The position numbers and the translations under genes are program-made. DNA of 8,978 nucleotides from Nitrososphaerales archaeon TH5896 (GTDB lineage Archaea; Thermoproteota; Nitrososphaeria; Nitrososphaerales; Nitrososphaeraceae), in assembly GCA_014523625.1 (NCBI GenBank), contig JAATVP010000091.1, forward strand, positions 1 through 8,978, given 5' to 3'. Below the pieces are notes generated by a model that saw only the letters and a program-made list of their open reading frames with translations, was not told the DNA's origin and did not search any database. Of the stretch, positions 1 through 6,280 are shown in pieces. Numbering within the stretch: position 1 is the stretch's first letter; every line of letters begins with the position of its first letter.

Positions 1-108
1 CTATGGCTTTATCTTATTTCTTTTACGTCTTTCAGCCTTAGTATACTTTTTACTTGCGGATCTCCGTTCTGTATATGCCTTTGTTTTAGTTCCTTTCCGA
101 TGAATCAT
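1..108 (-). CDS. possible small basic protein or 3' gene remnant
   Basis: A minus-strand frame is open from about 174 down to a TAG at 3-1, with an ATG at 108-106 giving 35 residues. The product is very rich in Lys and Arg and ends in ERRKRNKIKP. Upstream of the ATG the same frame reads IYIDTDISLVIPIRIM, so this could equally be the C-terminal scrap of a longer decayed gene. No promoter or ribosome site stands out and I do not recognise a family. AT-rich DNA gives Lys-rich frames easily, so the call is weak. Confidence 0.22.
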   Translation of the reverse strand: MIHRKGTKTKAYTERRSASKKYTKAERRKRNKIKP

Positions 109-418
109 TATTCGAATTGGTATTACTAGAGATATATCTGTGTCGATGTATATGATCTGTCGCTACATCTAATCAGATTGTGGAATTCATGTCTTTCGTC
201 TACTCAAGTCTCTCCGTTTCGTGCTCAATGAAAATAGATTATGGTTAGATCGTATATAACATAACATTATGATACAAAATCATTGCGAGATATCTTCGAA
301 ACTAATAATATCATCGTCATATTGCCAATGCTCATTTGGCAAGCTATAATTTCGTACGTGACATAGCTAGTCTTCAAGACTGTTCCTTAGTTTTTGTTCA
401 TATGAGGTAGTATTATCA
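109..418. other. stretch without a convincing gene
   Basis: No frame here is clearly coding. On the minus strand, just after the stop of the Cys-rich ORF, a frame open from 366 to 280 contains SLPNEHWQYDDDIISFEDIS and ends in TGA; its acidic, Trp-containing sequence looks protein-like, but it has only a TTG (342) for a start. A competing minus frame and a plus frame are also open across the same bases, so the choice is not safe. It may be the tail of a decayed gene. Confidence 0.3.
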
Positions 419-562
419 CTAGTTTTTCATCCCTACTGCTTGTGTTCTTCTTAAATCCCTATGTGAAGTCGCACAATAACCACAAAAATCTTGAATATTG
501 CCTTTAGTATGACACATACACTCACATTTACTACCTATCGAAAAATTATTCCTTCGTTTCAA
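419..562 (-). CDS. small Cys-rich putative zinc-binding protein with CECxCH motif
   Basis: A 47-residue minus-strand ORF starts at TTG (562-560) and stops at TAG (421-419). Residues 13-18 read CECMCH and residues 27-30 read CGYC, followed by His34 and a basic tail (RDLRRTQ). Five Cys and two or more His in 22 residues strongly suggest one or two bound metal ions, most likely zinc; that is inference from residue pattern. Such short Cys-rich proteins are common in Nitrososphaeria, but I cannot name a family. The TTG start is the only one available after an upstream TAA. A TATA-like stretch at 593-600 would place a transcript start near 571, a short leader. The CECxCH motif recurs in the ORF at 8349-8587. 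It could be a remnant of a longer gene. Confidence 0.5.
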   Translation of the reverse strand: MKRRNNFSIGSKCECMCHTKGNIQDFCGYCATSHRDLRRTQAVGMKN

Positions 563-744
563 TTATTAGAATCAATGTACAATCGATGCGATCCATTATA
601 ATAGCATTACTATACAACAGCATTTAAACCTCGTTAGATAGCAGTAACAAACTCAAGTTGGATCATTATATCAAATTAATCATTATTCGATAAGAATAAT
701 ATCTTATGGGTCTACATCTATATAAGCCACGTAGCATCCTATTC
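563..744. promoter_or_regulatory. intergenic stretch ending in a TATA box (718-726)
   Basis: No gene is supported between the Cys-rich ORF and the relic starting at 745. Near its right end the sequence CTATATAAG at 718-726 is a good archaeal TATA element, centred 23 nt before the ATG at 745, the spacing expected for a leaderless transcript. Confidence 0.45.
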
Positions 745-973
745 ATGGGCGTTCTTGGCCGTAAGGCCCATACCCTTAAGTAGTTAGATGGCACATCACA
801 TGTGATGAAGAGGGAAGAAGCTGTACTGTATGCTGTGATAACGACAGAGGAGATGTTTGTTAACGTCTAACGTTGTTTCTAGGGACAATGTTTCTAAAAA
901 TAGTGAGCGAATAGCCTCGATATGGATGAAATTTGCCAGGGTAATTGATAGGGGCCTTAGATTCTCAAATTAA
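745..973 (+). pseudogene. decayed ORF of unknown family, promoter still visible
   Basis: From ATG 745 the plus strand reads MGVLGRKAHTLK, then TAG (781-783), then LDGTSHVMKREEAVLYAVIT, and stops in that frame at TAA just after 865. A second frame, open from about 840, continues with protein-like sequence (DNVSKNSERIASIWMKFARV) and ends at TAA 971-973. The simplest reading is one gene of about 75 residues broken by one nonsense codon and one frameshift near 836-866. A TATA box at 718-726 sits where a leaderless promoter should be, which favours a former gene over chance. I do not recognise the family. An inverted repeat ATGGGC/GCCCAT lies in its first codons (745-771). Confidence 0.38.
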
Positions 974-1091
974 CTTTTAAGACTCTAATTAGCAGAAACA
1001 TCGTGACTAATTTGGTAAAGTACTTAATAGATAGTCAGCGCAAGAACTTACTACCCGTGTTAACATATATGTTAGTGTAACAATATAATAT

Positions 1092-1100
1092 AGTATATAT
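1092..1100 (+). promoter_or_regulatory. TATA box of the 1119 gene
   Basis: The sequence AGTATATAT at 1092-1100 is centred about 23 nt before ATG 1119. In archaea the TATA box is centred near -26/-27, so transcription should begin at or next to the start codon; there is no Shine-Dalgarno sequence before the ATG, in keeping with a leaderless mRNA. Confidence 0.6.
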
Positions 1101-1118
1101 GATGTGTGATATTCTTTC

Positions 1119-1445
1119 ATGACGCAAAACAGTTTTCCACTAAGACAATGGCATGTTGATCATATGGAAAAAATAGTTCTAAAGTTTGTAACAGGACTTT
1201 CTCCAAATGCTACCGCTTGGGAGAAAAAGATCTTTAAACGTTATGGTAAACTAGCCAATGTTTGCAGACAAATAAACTATGACATCAAACAGGGAGCAAC
1301 AAACGATCAAGTTCTTTTGTTTTTACAGAAGATTAGAGATGATTCTTCCTTTTCTGTTCTTAGAGCGATTAATGGTTCGCTAGATAGATTAGAGGAATTA
1401 GAGAACGAATTTCTTCCAGACAAAAAAACATACCACTGGTATTAA
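1119..1445 (+). CDS. orphan protein, paralogue of the 3704-4081 gene
   Basis: The gene encodes 108 residues of unknown function. It is predicted soluble, mixed charged and mostly helical, with no signal peptide, membrane segment or Cys cluster. The first ~97 residues align without gaps to the minus-strand gene at 3704-4081, with roughly half of positions identical by my hand count. Shared blocks are TQNSFPL (2-8), WHxxHMEK (11-18), YGKL, INYDIKxGA and IRxDSxF, then a Leu/Glu-rich helix (LDRLEELENE). The conserved Trp-His-x-x-His could bind a ligand or metal, but that is a guess. ATG 1119 is chosen because it matches the paralogue's N-terminus and follows a well-placed TATA box. The C-terminus is short (FLPDKKTYHWY), whereas the paralogue has about 25 extra residues. 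Preservation of the reading frame beside decayed neighbours suggests selection. Confidence 0.82.
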   Translation: MTQNSFPLRQWHVDHMEKIVLKFVTGLSPNATAWEKKIFKRYGKLANVCRQINYDIKQGATNDQVLLFLQKIRDDSSFSVLRAINGSLDRLEELENEFLPDKKTYHWY

Positions 1446-1569
1446 CTGTAAAACGTGAGGGTTGAGGCATCTTCAGATACATAAGATAATTATGAATGTA
1501 ATTGCAATAGCGAATGTTAGGGCGAGTTCCCATTGTGAATTTGGGGCGGTAGTAAACTAGTGATGTTAA

Positions 1570-1585
1570 ATCGACAATCGTCGAT
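1570..1585 (-). terminator. small hairpin after the radical SAM pseudogene
   Basis: ATCGAC (1570-1575) and GTCGAT (1580-1585) form a perfect 6-bp stem with a 4-nt loop, lying 11 nt after the pseudogene stop on the minus strand and followed there by TTTAAC. It may be a leftover 3' end signal; archaeal terminators depend more on T-runs than on hairpins, so the role is uncertain. Confidence 0.25.
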
Positions 1586-1595
1586 CTATATCTAT

Positions 1596-2521
1596 CTAGT
1601 TATTTCCCTTTATTCCGTTCGCAACTAATACAGAGTAGCAACCAAGTCCACAACGTTCGCATATTGGCTTTAATCCATTTCTAGTATCAGAGCTTCCAGT
1701 ACTACATGGCTGCTTAACTCGTCCCAAGTGATCAAGATAGGATTGCACACGAAGGACACAGTATAGGTGTGGTGCCTGTACCTCCCCAATTACCTCTCAT
1801 CAACTCTAACTGTTTTTGGATGTTGATTATGAATTCTGGAAATTTTCCCTTCACTTCGATAAGTTTGTCTACTATACTATTACGTAATGAACCAAATGGT
1901 AACCATAATGGATCTTCCATCGAAAATGGGGTATGAGATTGAAATCCGATTTTGTTTACGACTTCTTTCCATTCATGGACTAAATCATCTATGCATGAAT
2001 AGTTTTGGGAATTAATAATCATTGTAATCCATATGTCTTTCCATGCTGGTTTGCTTCAATTCTTTGGTCCATCGATATAATCTAGTATATTCTGCTTGGT
2101 TTTTGCATATGTCCCCTTACCTTTTATGCTGTCATGAATTCTTTCGGAACCATTAATGGAGACCCAATAAAAGTATAAATTCTTGAATCCTTTCAAGGGG
2201 TAAGTAGCATTCGTTACCACACAAACTCGTTTGGGCATTTCTTCGCAAAAGACTTCGATAATGTCAGTCCTAAGTTGGTTCTCCACCAACTAGGGTTACT
2301 ACAAAAGTATTATGTTTCTTGAAAGTATTTCTTATTATCTTTCTCCACTATTCAGAACTCAGTCCATCCTTTTCATTATTTTTTCTGTTTAACCACCAAT
2401 AGCAATGTGTACAATGCAGATTGCATACGTTTATGATGTCTGCTGAACCATACATGAAGGGCTTGCTGTGAAAAAATTTGATGCCAATTAGTTTACTAAG
2501 GATTCCGATGTAAAAAGGCAT
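1596..2521 (-). pseudogene. radical SAM protein, pseudogene with two stops and two frameshifts
   Basis: Read on the minus strand from ATG 2521 to TAG 1598-1596, the region restores a radical SAM enzyme of about 308 codons. The N-terminus is MPFYIGILSKLIGIKFFHSK; the [4Fe-4S]/SAM motif CNLHCTHC lies at 2425-2402 (CxxxCxxC), followed by YWWLNRK. Downstream come VTLVGGEPT (the family's GGEP motif), RVCVVTNATYPLKGF, YFYWVSINGSERIHDSI, WKDIWITM, GNWGGTGTTP and a C-terminal Cys group QPC...CERCGLGC, resembling an auxiliary-cluster (SPASM/twitch-like) region. Four lesions are visible: TAG at 2350-2348 between SSE and WRK; a frameshift at about 2272, right after GGEPT; TGA at 2058-2056 after DGPKN with the frame continuing SKPAWKD; and a frameshift at about 1734 after CAILS, after which DHLGRVKQPC resumes in another frame. 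No functional enzyme can be made without repair. The 77-codon (2289-2056) and 96-codon (2022-1732) open stretches are fragments of this one gene. Confidence 0.92.
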
Positions 2522-3182
2522 TTCTCTTATTAAATCTGTAATAACCTCTCCCGTAGATTAGGTCGGTCATGTAATAACTTGATAATACATAATAGTTGAA
2601 TATAAAGGGAACGTGGACTCGTCTACTGCAGAAGGCAATGAGGTAAGGTGCTAGCCATGTACATTCATAGAAGTGTTAGAAACTATAGATAATGAGGTGG
2701 CATCATAGGTAATCAAGACAAAAAAAGGGTCTTACTAATTTCTTTGACGTGTCGCATTGTCTTGAATTGTCTTGAATCTTTTGCGTAAATTAATACGAGA
2801 ATTATACACATAAGACTTGTTTGTATTATTACCAAGTAGCATGTGAACTAATCTAATGAATGGACATCACAAAATAGATCATGTGCAACCATAAGCCAAG
2901 GTTGGCAGCAAACTTAATGCTACCTCTACATCCAAACTGTCGCCGGTTTGAGTAAGAATAAGAGGATTAGGATACCCTTCGAATCGGTTCATTGCAATGA
3001 GGCTAGAAAGGTGAACTTACTTGGATTCCTTTTTTATAGTTCACACTCCTGGTAACAGCATTGCTCGTGTAATCCCTGCTACTGTTCCTGTTGTCAAAGG
3101 TTTAATTCATGTTGCTTCTGCTCTTTAATCATCTGTGTGCCCGAATTTCGAGTACCTAAATTTGTACCCCGCCCCAGTTTTT
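2522..3182. other. gene-poor stretch with several protein-like scraps
   Basis: No intact recognisable gene lies here, but several short frames look like former coding DNA. Plus strand 2586-2738 reads EYKGNVDSSTAEGNEVRC, TAG, PCTFIEVLETIDNEVAS, TAG, VIKTKKGSY, stop. Minus strand 2835-2713 (TTG start, 40 codons) has a hydrophobic stretch CIILVLIYA followed by a charged tail. Minus strand 2992-2879 (ATG) reads MNRFEGYPNPLILTQTGDSL and ends YGCT; the same frame upstream to about 3106 is cut by two stops. Plus strand 3021-3128 (TTG) contains HTPGNSIARVIPATVPVV with a strong purine-N-pyrimidine codon pattern. A perfect tandem 10-bp repeat ATTGTCTTGA lies at 2756-2775. None matches a family I know; most are probably relics. 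Confidence 0.35.
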
Positions 3183-3314
3183 CTATTTATTGTGTGCTAT
3201 TTCGTTATGCTTCTCCAAGCCTTGATCTGTCACGTATTTGACGCCGCAGGATTTACAGTCGTGTTCAGCGTTCTTTTGTTTCTTGCCAAAGAAAGTTGAA
3301 AAATTGATTCTCAA
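3183..3314 (-). CDS. 43-aa C2H2 zinc-finger protein
   Basis: A minus-strand ORF runs from TTG (3314-3312) to TAG (3185-3183). It carries one classical zinc finger: Cys20-x2-Cys23-x12-His36-x4-His41, with Leu33 in the usual hydrophobic core position three residues before the first His (sequence CKSCGVKY...LEKHNEIAH). The finger follows a basic lead FFGKKQKNAEHD. Single-finger proteins of this size, usually beginning near an FFGKK-like segment, are typical of Nitrososphaeria and are thought to bind nucleic acid or partner proteins; the target here is unknown. A GAGG stretch lies 4 nt before the TTG, and an upstream TTAAATAC (about 3352-3344) would start the transcript a few bases before it. All zinc ligands are intact, so it is probably functional, unlike its neighbours. 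A start nearer FFGKK would be usual, but no start codon is there. Confidence 0.75.
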   Translation of the reverse strand: MRINFSTFFGKKQKNAEHDCKSCGVKYVTDQGLEKHNEIAHNK

Positions 3315-3449
3315 TTGTCCTCACTTTGTGTAGAATTACAATGGTATTTAAGGTATTAATTGCTAACGAGTATAAAAAATATGATATCTTAGTATTAGTA
3401 ATGAAATGTAGTAGCTGTTCAACCCATTGGATGCTGTAATCTAATCTAA
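3315..3449. other. intergenic stretch, no gene seen
   Basis: AT-rich spacer containing the likely promoter of the zinc-finger gene on the minus strand (TTAAATAC about 3352-3344). A perfect 6-bp inverted repeat TGTCAA/TTGACA with a 5-nt loop lies just to the right at 3452-3468, inside the following relic. Confidence 0.3.
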
Positions 3450-3709
3450 GCTGTCAAACCCATTGACAAATATGTTTTGAGAGCCTATGCACAAGAACCT
3501 GAAGCCGATGAAAGCTTTAACCATCTCCGCCGAAGCCGTTATGCTTCGGGAGTGTAGAAATTATCAGGAATCAGTATGTATGCTATGGGTTTCTTGATGA
3601 TGTGGTGCACGAGAAAGTTTGTGCGTACTTACTCAGCTATGTAGAGAACTATTTGTCAGAGCAATCCATGAAGAACTTTACCTTTCTTATCTCAGGAAGG
3701 TGTTTATGA
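3450..3709 (+). pseudogene. frameshifted relic of unknown family
   Basis: Two overlapping plus-strand frames read like one broken gene. Frame A (3450-3557) gives AVKPIDKYVLRAYAQEPEAD, then ESFNHLRRSRYASG, and stops at TAG 3555. Frame B is open from 3521 to TGA 3707-3709 and gives CFGSVEIIRNQYVCYGFLDD, then VVHEKVCAYLLSYVENYLSE. Joining them needs one frameshift at about 3540-3557. The G+C content is higher than in the surroundings and both frames are rich in charged residues, which favours former coding sequence. No start codon is obvious in frame A. The end overlaps the stop of the converging 3704-4081 gene by a few bases. I cannot name the family. Confidence 0.4.
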
Positions 3710-4081
3710 ATGTACGAATTGGCTGTCTGCATTACTTGAGAGCGATTGCAATACTGCTCTAACGCTATGCGTATGTTGAAATATATGTAATTCCCTTTCC
3801 AGATTGTCAAGTCGATCCATTGACTCTTTACTTATCTGGAGATCGTGGAAGAATGAGTCTTTACGAATTCTTGAGAATAGTGATATTACCTGCTCCTTAT
3901 TTGCGCCATGCTTTATGTCGTAATTGATATTCTTAACAATATTTGACAGCTTGCCATACTTTTTGTTCATTCGTTTTTGCCAATTGGACGCGTCTACTGG
4001 AAGTCCTATTACATACTTCATAATCAACTTTTCCATATGCTCTTCATGCCATTTTATTAGCGGGAAACTATTTTGGGTCAA
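3704..4081 (-). CDS. orphan protein, paralogue of the 1119-1445 gene
   Basis: This minus-strand gene encodes 125 residues from TTG 4081 to TAA 3706-3704. Its first ~97 residues share about half their positions with the plus-strand gene at 1119, including TQNSFPL, WHEEHMEK, YGKLSN, INYDIKHGA and IRKDSFF. The frame is open to another TTG at 4111, but the extra ten residues have no counterpart in the paralogue, while TTG 4081 aligns exactly with its ATG (TTG ACC CAA AAT against ATG ACG CAA AAC). A TATA-like TTATATATG at 4121-4113 would start the mRNA about 10 nt before TTG 4081. The C-terminus extends past the paralogue by a Ser/Gln-rich tail ending DSQFVHS. Function is unknown; no membrane segment or metal-binding Cys set is present. 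Similarity with many differing codons means an old duplication with both copies kept open. Confidence 0.8.
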   Translation of the reverse strand: MTQNSFPLIKWHEEHMEKLIMKYVIGLPVDASNWQKRMNKKYGKLSNIVKNINYDIKHGANKEQVISLFSRIRKDSFFHDLQISKESMDRLDNLERELHIFQHTHSVRAVLQSLSSNADSQFVHS

Positions 4082-4617
4082 AAATTTCGTCTGTATATGT
4101 ACATGTGACAAGCATATATAACCTTATAAAATTCTTAGTTCTTGCATTGCTATATCCTCAGAAGAATAGAAAAGCGGATCCGAATGCAATTCAAAAATAT
4201 TAGGATGCATGTTATGCAATTACTTTTTTCCTAACTGGATAATGGATTTTTTACGCAAGATGAGCATAAAATTGGTGCATCATAAACTTTATGTTGATTT
4301 TCAGTTTTGATGATAAAGCGACTTTTCATGACATCCGTGTTATACTATTATTCCATAATTATGTAATAATTATCTAGTCCCATTTACCAAATTACTGTAT
4401 AATTTGTATTATATGACTAGTAGATGTCAAAAATCGACCATCAAGTTGTTCATGTATATTCTTCAGTTCGGCTGCCTCCTTACCTCCTTTCAAGCGTATG
4501 CTTTGCTGGTTGTCTCATTCATATATTTGCAAGGTATTTTTGAAAATCAAAAAAGTATTGAGATTTATATTATCAACAATAGCTAATGAAGTATACGAAT
4601 CAATTGTTAGGCTATGT
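4082..4617. other. gene-poor AT-rich stretch
   Basis: About 540 bases hold no gene I can defend. The left end contains the promoter region of the minus-strand paralogue (TTATATATG 4121-4113, TTTATAAG 4130-4123). A plus-strand frame at 4404-4586 is hydrophobic (for example LLVVSFIYLQGIF) but lacks a placed promoter or family match and is probably chance. An AT-rich near-palindrome lies at about 4353-4373. Confidence 0.4.
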
Positions 4618-4827
4618 TTATAGATTCGCTTTCTCCCTCAGGTCTCCCCCATTTTTGCCTATTTCTTGCGCTCCTCTAATCGCATTTATCGTCAGTGATT
4701 CTATGTACCGGGACACTGCTCCTGCTTGCTTTCTCAGTGACTGTTCTCTATTGATGTCCTCAGAATTAGATTTAAAGAGCCAAGCTGCCCATGCCGACAG
4801 TATTACGGCAAGTGATAAGAGATCCAT
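4618..4827 (-). CDS. 69-aa protein with N-terminal membrane anchor, second gene of a pair
   Basis: This minus-strand ORF starts at ATG 4827 and stops at TAA 4618. Residues 3-18 (LLSLAVILSAWAAWLF) form one hydrophobic helix, ending at a Lys, so the protein is probably a single-pass membrane protein with the remaining ~50 residues on one side. The soluble part is charged and helical (NREQSLRKQAGAVSRYIESL, then a Gly-rich GKNGGDLREKA). It starts 16 nt after the stop of the 69-aa gene upstream (4844-5053), so the two are probably cotranscribed. There is no strong Shine-Dalgarno site before the ATG. I do not recognise the family. A plus-strand frame over the same bases is longer but lacks composition typical of protein. 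The pair could be a two-component small system, but nothing shows a toxin-antitoxin or transport role. Confidence 0.62.
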   Translation of the reverse strand: MDLLSLAVILSAWAAWLFKSNSEDINREQSLRKQAGAVSRYIESLTINAIRGAQEIGKNGGDLREKANL

Positions 4828-4843
4828 TTCGTTGCTCTTATAG

Positions 4844-5053
4844 TCATAACAGGTATGTTCTCTTTTGCATTACGTCGTTATATATTTCCATTTCGAATCT
4901 CTTTGCCGATATATAAGCTCCAGATAAAAGAATATTCAGTTGATCTTCATCACGTATTTGATCCACAGATCCAAGGTTCTGTTGTGATTCATTCAATGTT
5001 ACTACCATAAGCCTTTCTATTTCCGTTAGGTAGGATGCTATATCTATTGTCAT
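4844..5053 (-). CDS. 69-aa helical acidic protein, first gene of a pair
   Basis: The ORF runs from ATG 5053 to TGA 4846-4844 on the minus strand. The product looks wholly soluble and alpha-helical: an N-terminal segment ASYLTEIERLMVVTLNESQQ, a charged turn VDQIRDEDQL, then LLSGAYISAKRFEMEIYNDV and a basic end. It has no Cys and no membrane helix. CATAATAC at 5078-5071 is a possible TATA box centred about 22 nt before the ATG, which would give a leaderless transcript. It lies directly upstream of the membrane-anchored 69-aa gene, so the two products may interact, which is inference from position only. No family recognised. Confidence 0.62.
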   Translation of the reverse strand: MTIDIASYLTEIERLMVVTLNESQQNLGSVDQIRDEDQLNILLSGAYISAKRFEMEIYNDVMQKRTYLL

Positions 5054-5187
5054 AGACTTAGATCTGGGTAGTATTATGAGAATCTTCTATAGGAGGGAGA
5101 ATCGTGTTCTCTCTTGTAGGATAGGAGAACGTTTTACCCAAGACGAAGCAGTAGTTCACTCATTCATTTAGCAAAGAAAGAGTATTG

Positions 5188-5331
5188 ATGCAGGATAACA
5201 CAGGTGCATTCTTCATAATGACGAATGAAAGTTTACATAAGCAACGGTACTCATTATTAGAAATGACCCTTCAACTCGTAACTACATTAAGTTTTCTGGG
5301 GGTTCTTCTTGCCACCCCTGTTATAAGATAG
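5188..5331 (+). CDS. possible 47-aa membrane protein
   Basis: From ATG 5188 to TAG 5329-5331 a plus-strand frame encodes 47 residues with a polar N-terminal half and one hydrophobic C-terminal helix (LVTTLSFLGVLLATPVI). It converges on the end of the TFB gene. No TATA box is well placed. A different frame just upstream (about 5089-5169) also looks protein-like (RIGERFTQDEAVVHSFI, then TAG), so this may be the end of a longer frameshifted gene rather than an intact small protein. The evidence is composition only. Confidence 0.33.
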   Translation: MQDNTGAFFIMTNESLHKQRYSLLEMTLQLVTTLSFLGVLLATPVIR

Positions 5332-5349
5332 GTTCTTGCTTTACTTGCA

Positions 5350-6267
5350 CTAATTAAGTTGAGGAAGCTTTGTATGGAGTTCTTTACATCTATTTCTTAG
5401 AGTTACTTCTGTTACTCCGGAGGCAGCCGCAAAGTCTATCTGAGTTCTATGCTCATCGTTCTGTATGCACGACAAGTAAAGAACGGCTCCTGCTATTCCC
5501 ATCGGATCTTTTCCTGCTGCGATCCCTGTTGCCACTACATTATGCATATAGCTTATAGCATGTCTTTTTGTTTTCTCGCTTACCTCCATTTTATTTGCAA
5601 TCTTTGCAATGCACTTTACTGGATCTATCATTGGGACCTTCAAATCTAGGTTCAAGACTATCAGTCTATACACCCTTGAGAGTTCTTTATGTGATATATT
5701 ACTAAGAGATGCTATCTCTGCCAATGTTCTAGGAACTCCGGCCTCTCTAGAGGCAACATAAATAGATGCAGATAATGTAGCAGCTATTGTTCTTCCTTTA
5801 ACCATTCCTAGTCGCTGCGCTTTTCTATAGACATAAGCTGCTTTTTCTATTACATTATCAGGTAGTCCCAACTTTCCTCTTAGCATTTCAAGTCTCTGAA
5901 ATGCCCTTGCAAGATTCCTGTCTGTTGGTGAACTTACTTGAATTCTATGATCCCAAGTCCTTAGTCTTTGCATCATTGATCGCATTGAATCGTCAAGTTC
6001 TTTTCCACTGGCATCTTTATTTGGTATGCCAATCACCGTGGAAAGACCTTTATCATGGCGTGTTAGTGTCATAGGCATTCCTACTCTACTTCTATCCATC
6101 ATTTGATTATGATCAAAAGCACGCCACTCTGCAGTACTCACTTGAAATGCCTTGTCATTAGAATTAACCATGCCACAATTGGTACAGATTATTTCACCAG
6201 ACTCTGCATCGGTGACTACATCAGAAGCTTGACTACATGTTTTACACACTAATTTGCTTGCTAACAT
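5350..6267 (-). CDS. tfb: transcription initiation factor TFB (TFIIB homologue)
   Basis: TFB binds the TBP-TATA complex and recruits archaeal RNA polymerase. From ATG 6267 the product has 305 residues, the usual length. An N-terminal zinc ribbon has Cys8-x2-Cys11 and Cys28-x2-Cys31. The B-reader/linker region at about 47-80 carries the signature EWRAFD, then RSRVG and HDKGLSTVIG. Two cyclin-like repeats follow: the first with GRTIAATLSASIYVASREAG and VPRTLAEIA, the second with GKDPMGIAGAVLYLS, RTQIDFAAASGVTEVT and LRNRCKEL near the end. All domains look intact. A GTG at 6282 would add five residues, but it overlaps the GGGAGGT site at 6287-6281, which suits ATG 6267 (13-nt spacer). AAATATAAA at 6392-6384 may be the TATA box, giving a leader of about 95 nt. 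Nitrososphaeria often carry several TFB copies, so this may be one of a set; standing alone among relics fits an accessory copy. Confidence 0.97.
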   Translation of the reverse strand: MLASKLVCKTCSQASDVVTDAESGEIICTNCGMVNSNDKAFQVSTAEWRAFDHNQMMDRSRVGMPMTLTRHDKGLSTVIGIPNKDASGKELDDSMRSMMQRLRTWDHRIQVSSPTDRNLARAFQRLEMLRGKLGLPDNVIEKAAYVYRKAQRLGMVKGRTIAATLSASIYVASREAGVPRTLAEIASLSNISHKELSRVYRLIVLNLDLKVPMIDPVKCIAKIANKMEVSEKTKRHAISYMHNVVATGIAAGKDPMGIAGAVLYLSCIQNDEHRTQIDFAAASGVTEVTLRNRCKELHTKLPQLN

Positions 6268-6280
6268 AACATATATATAC

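Noticed and set aside
961..1080. 39-codon open plus-strand frame before the 1119 gene
   Set aside because: Hydrophobic, lacks ATG near its beginning and overlaps the end of the 745-973 relic in another frame; evidence too thin.
4404..4586. 60-codon hydrophobic plus-strand frame
   Set aside because: No placed TATA box or SD, composition is what AT-rich DNA gives by chance, and no family is recognisable.
4586..4843. 85-codon plus-strand frame
   Set aside because: It lies opposite the 69-aa membrane-anchored gene; Ser/Cys/Leu-rich text is typical of an antisense shadow.
5370..5649. Two plus-strand frames within the tfb region
   Set aside because: Both are antisense shadows of the unambiguous TFB coding sequence.
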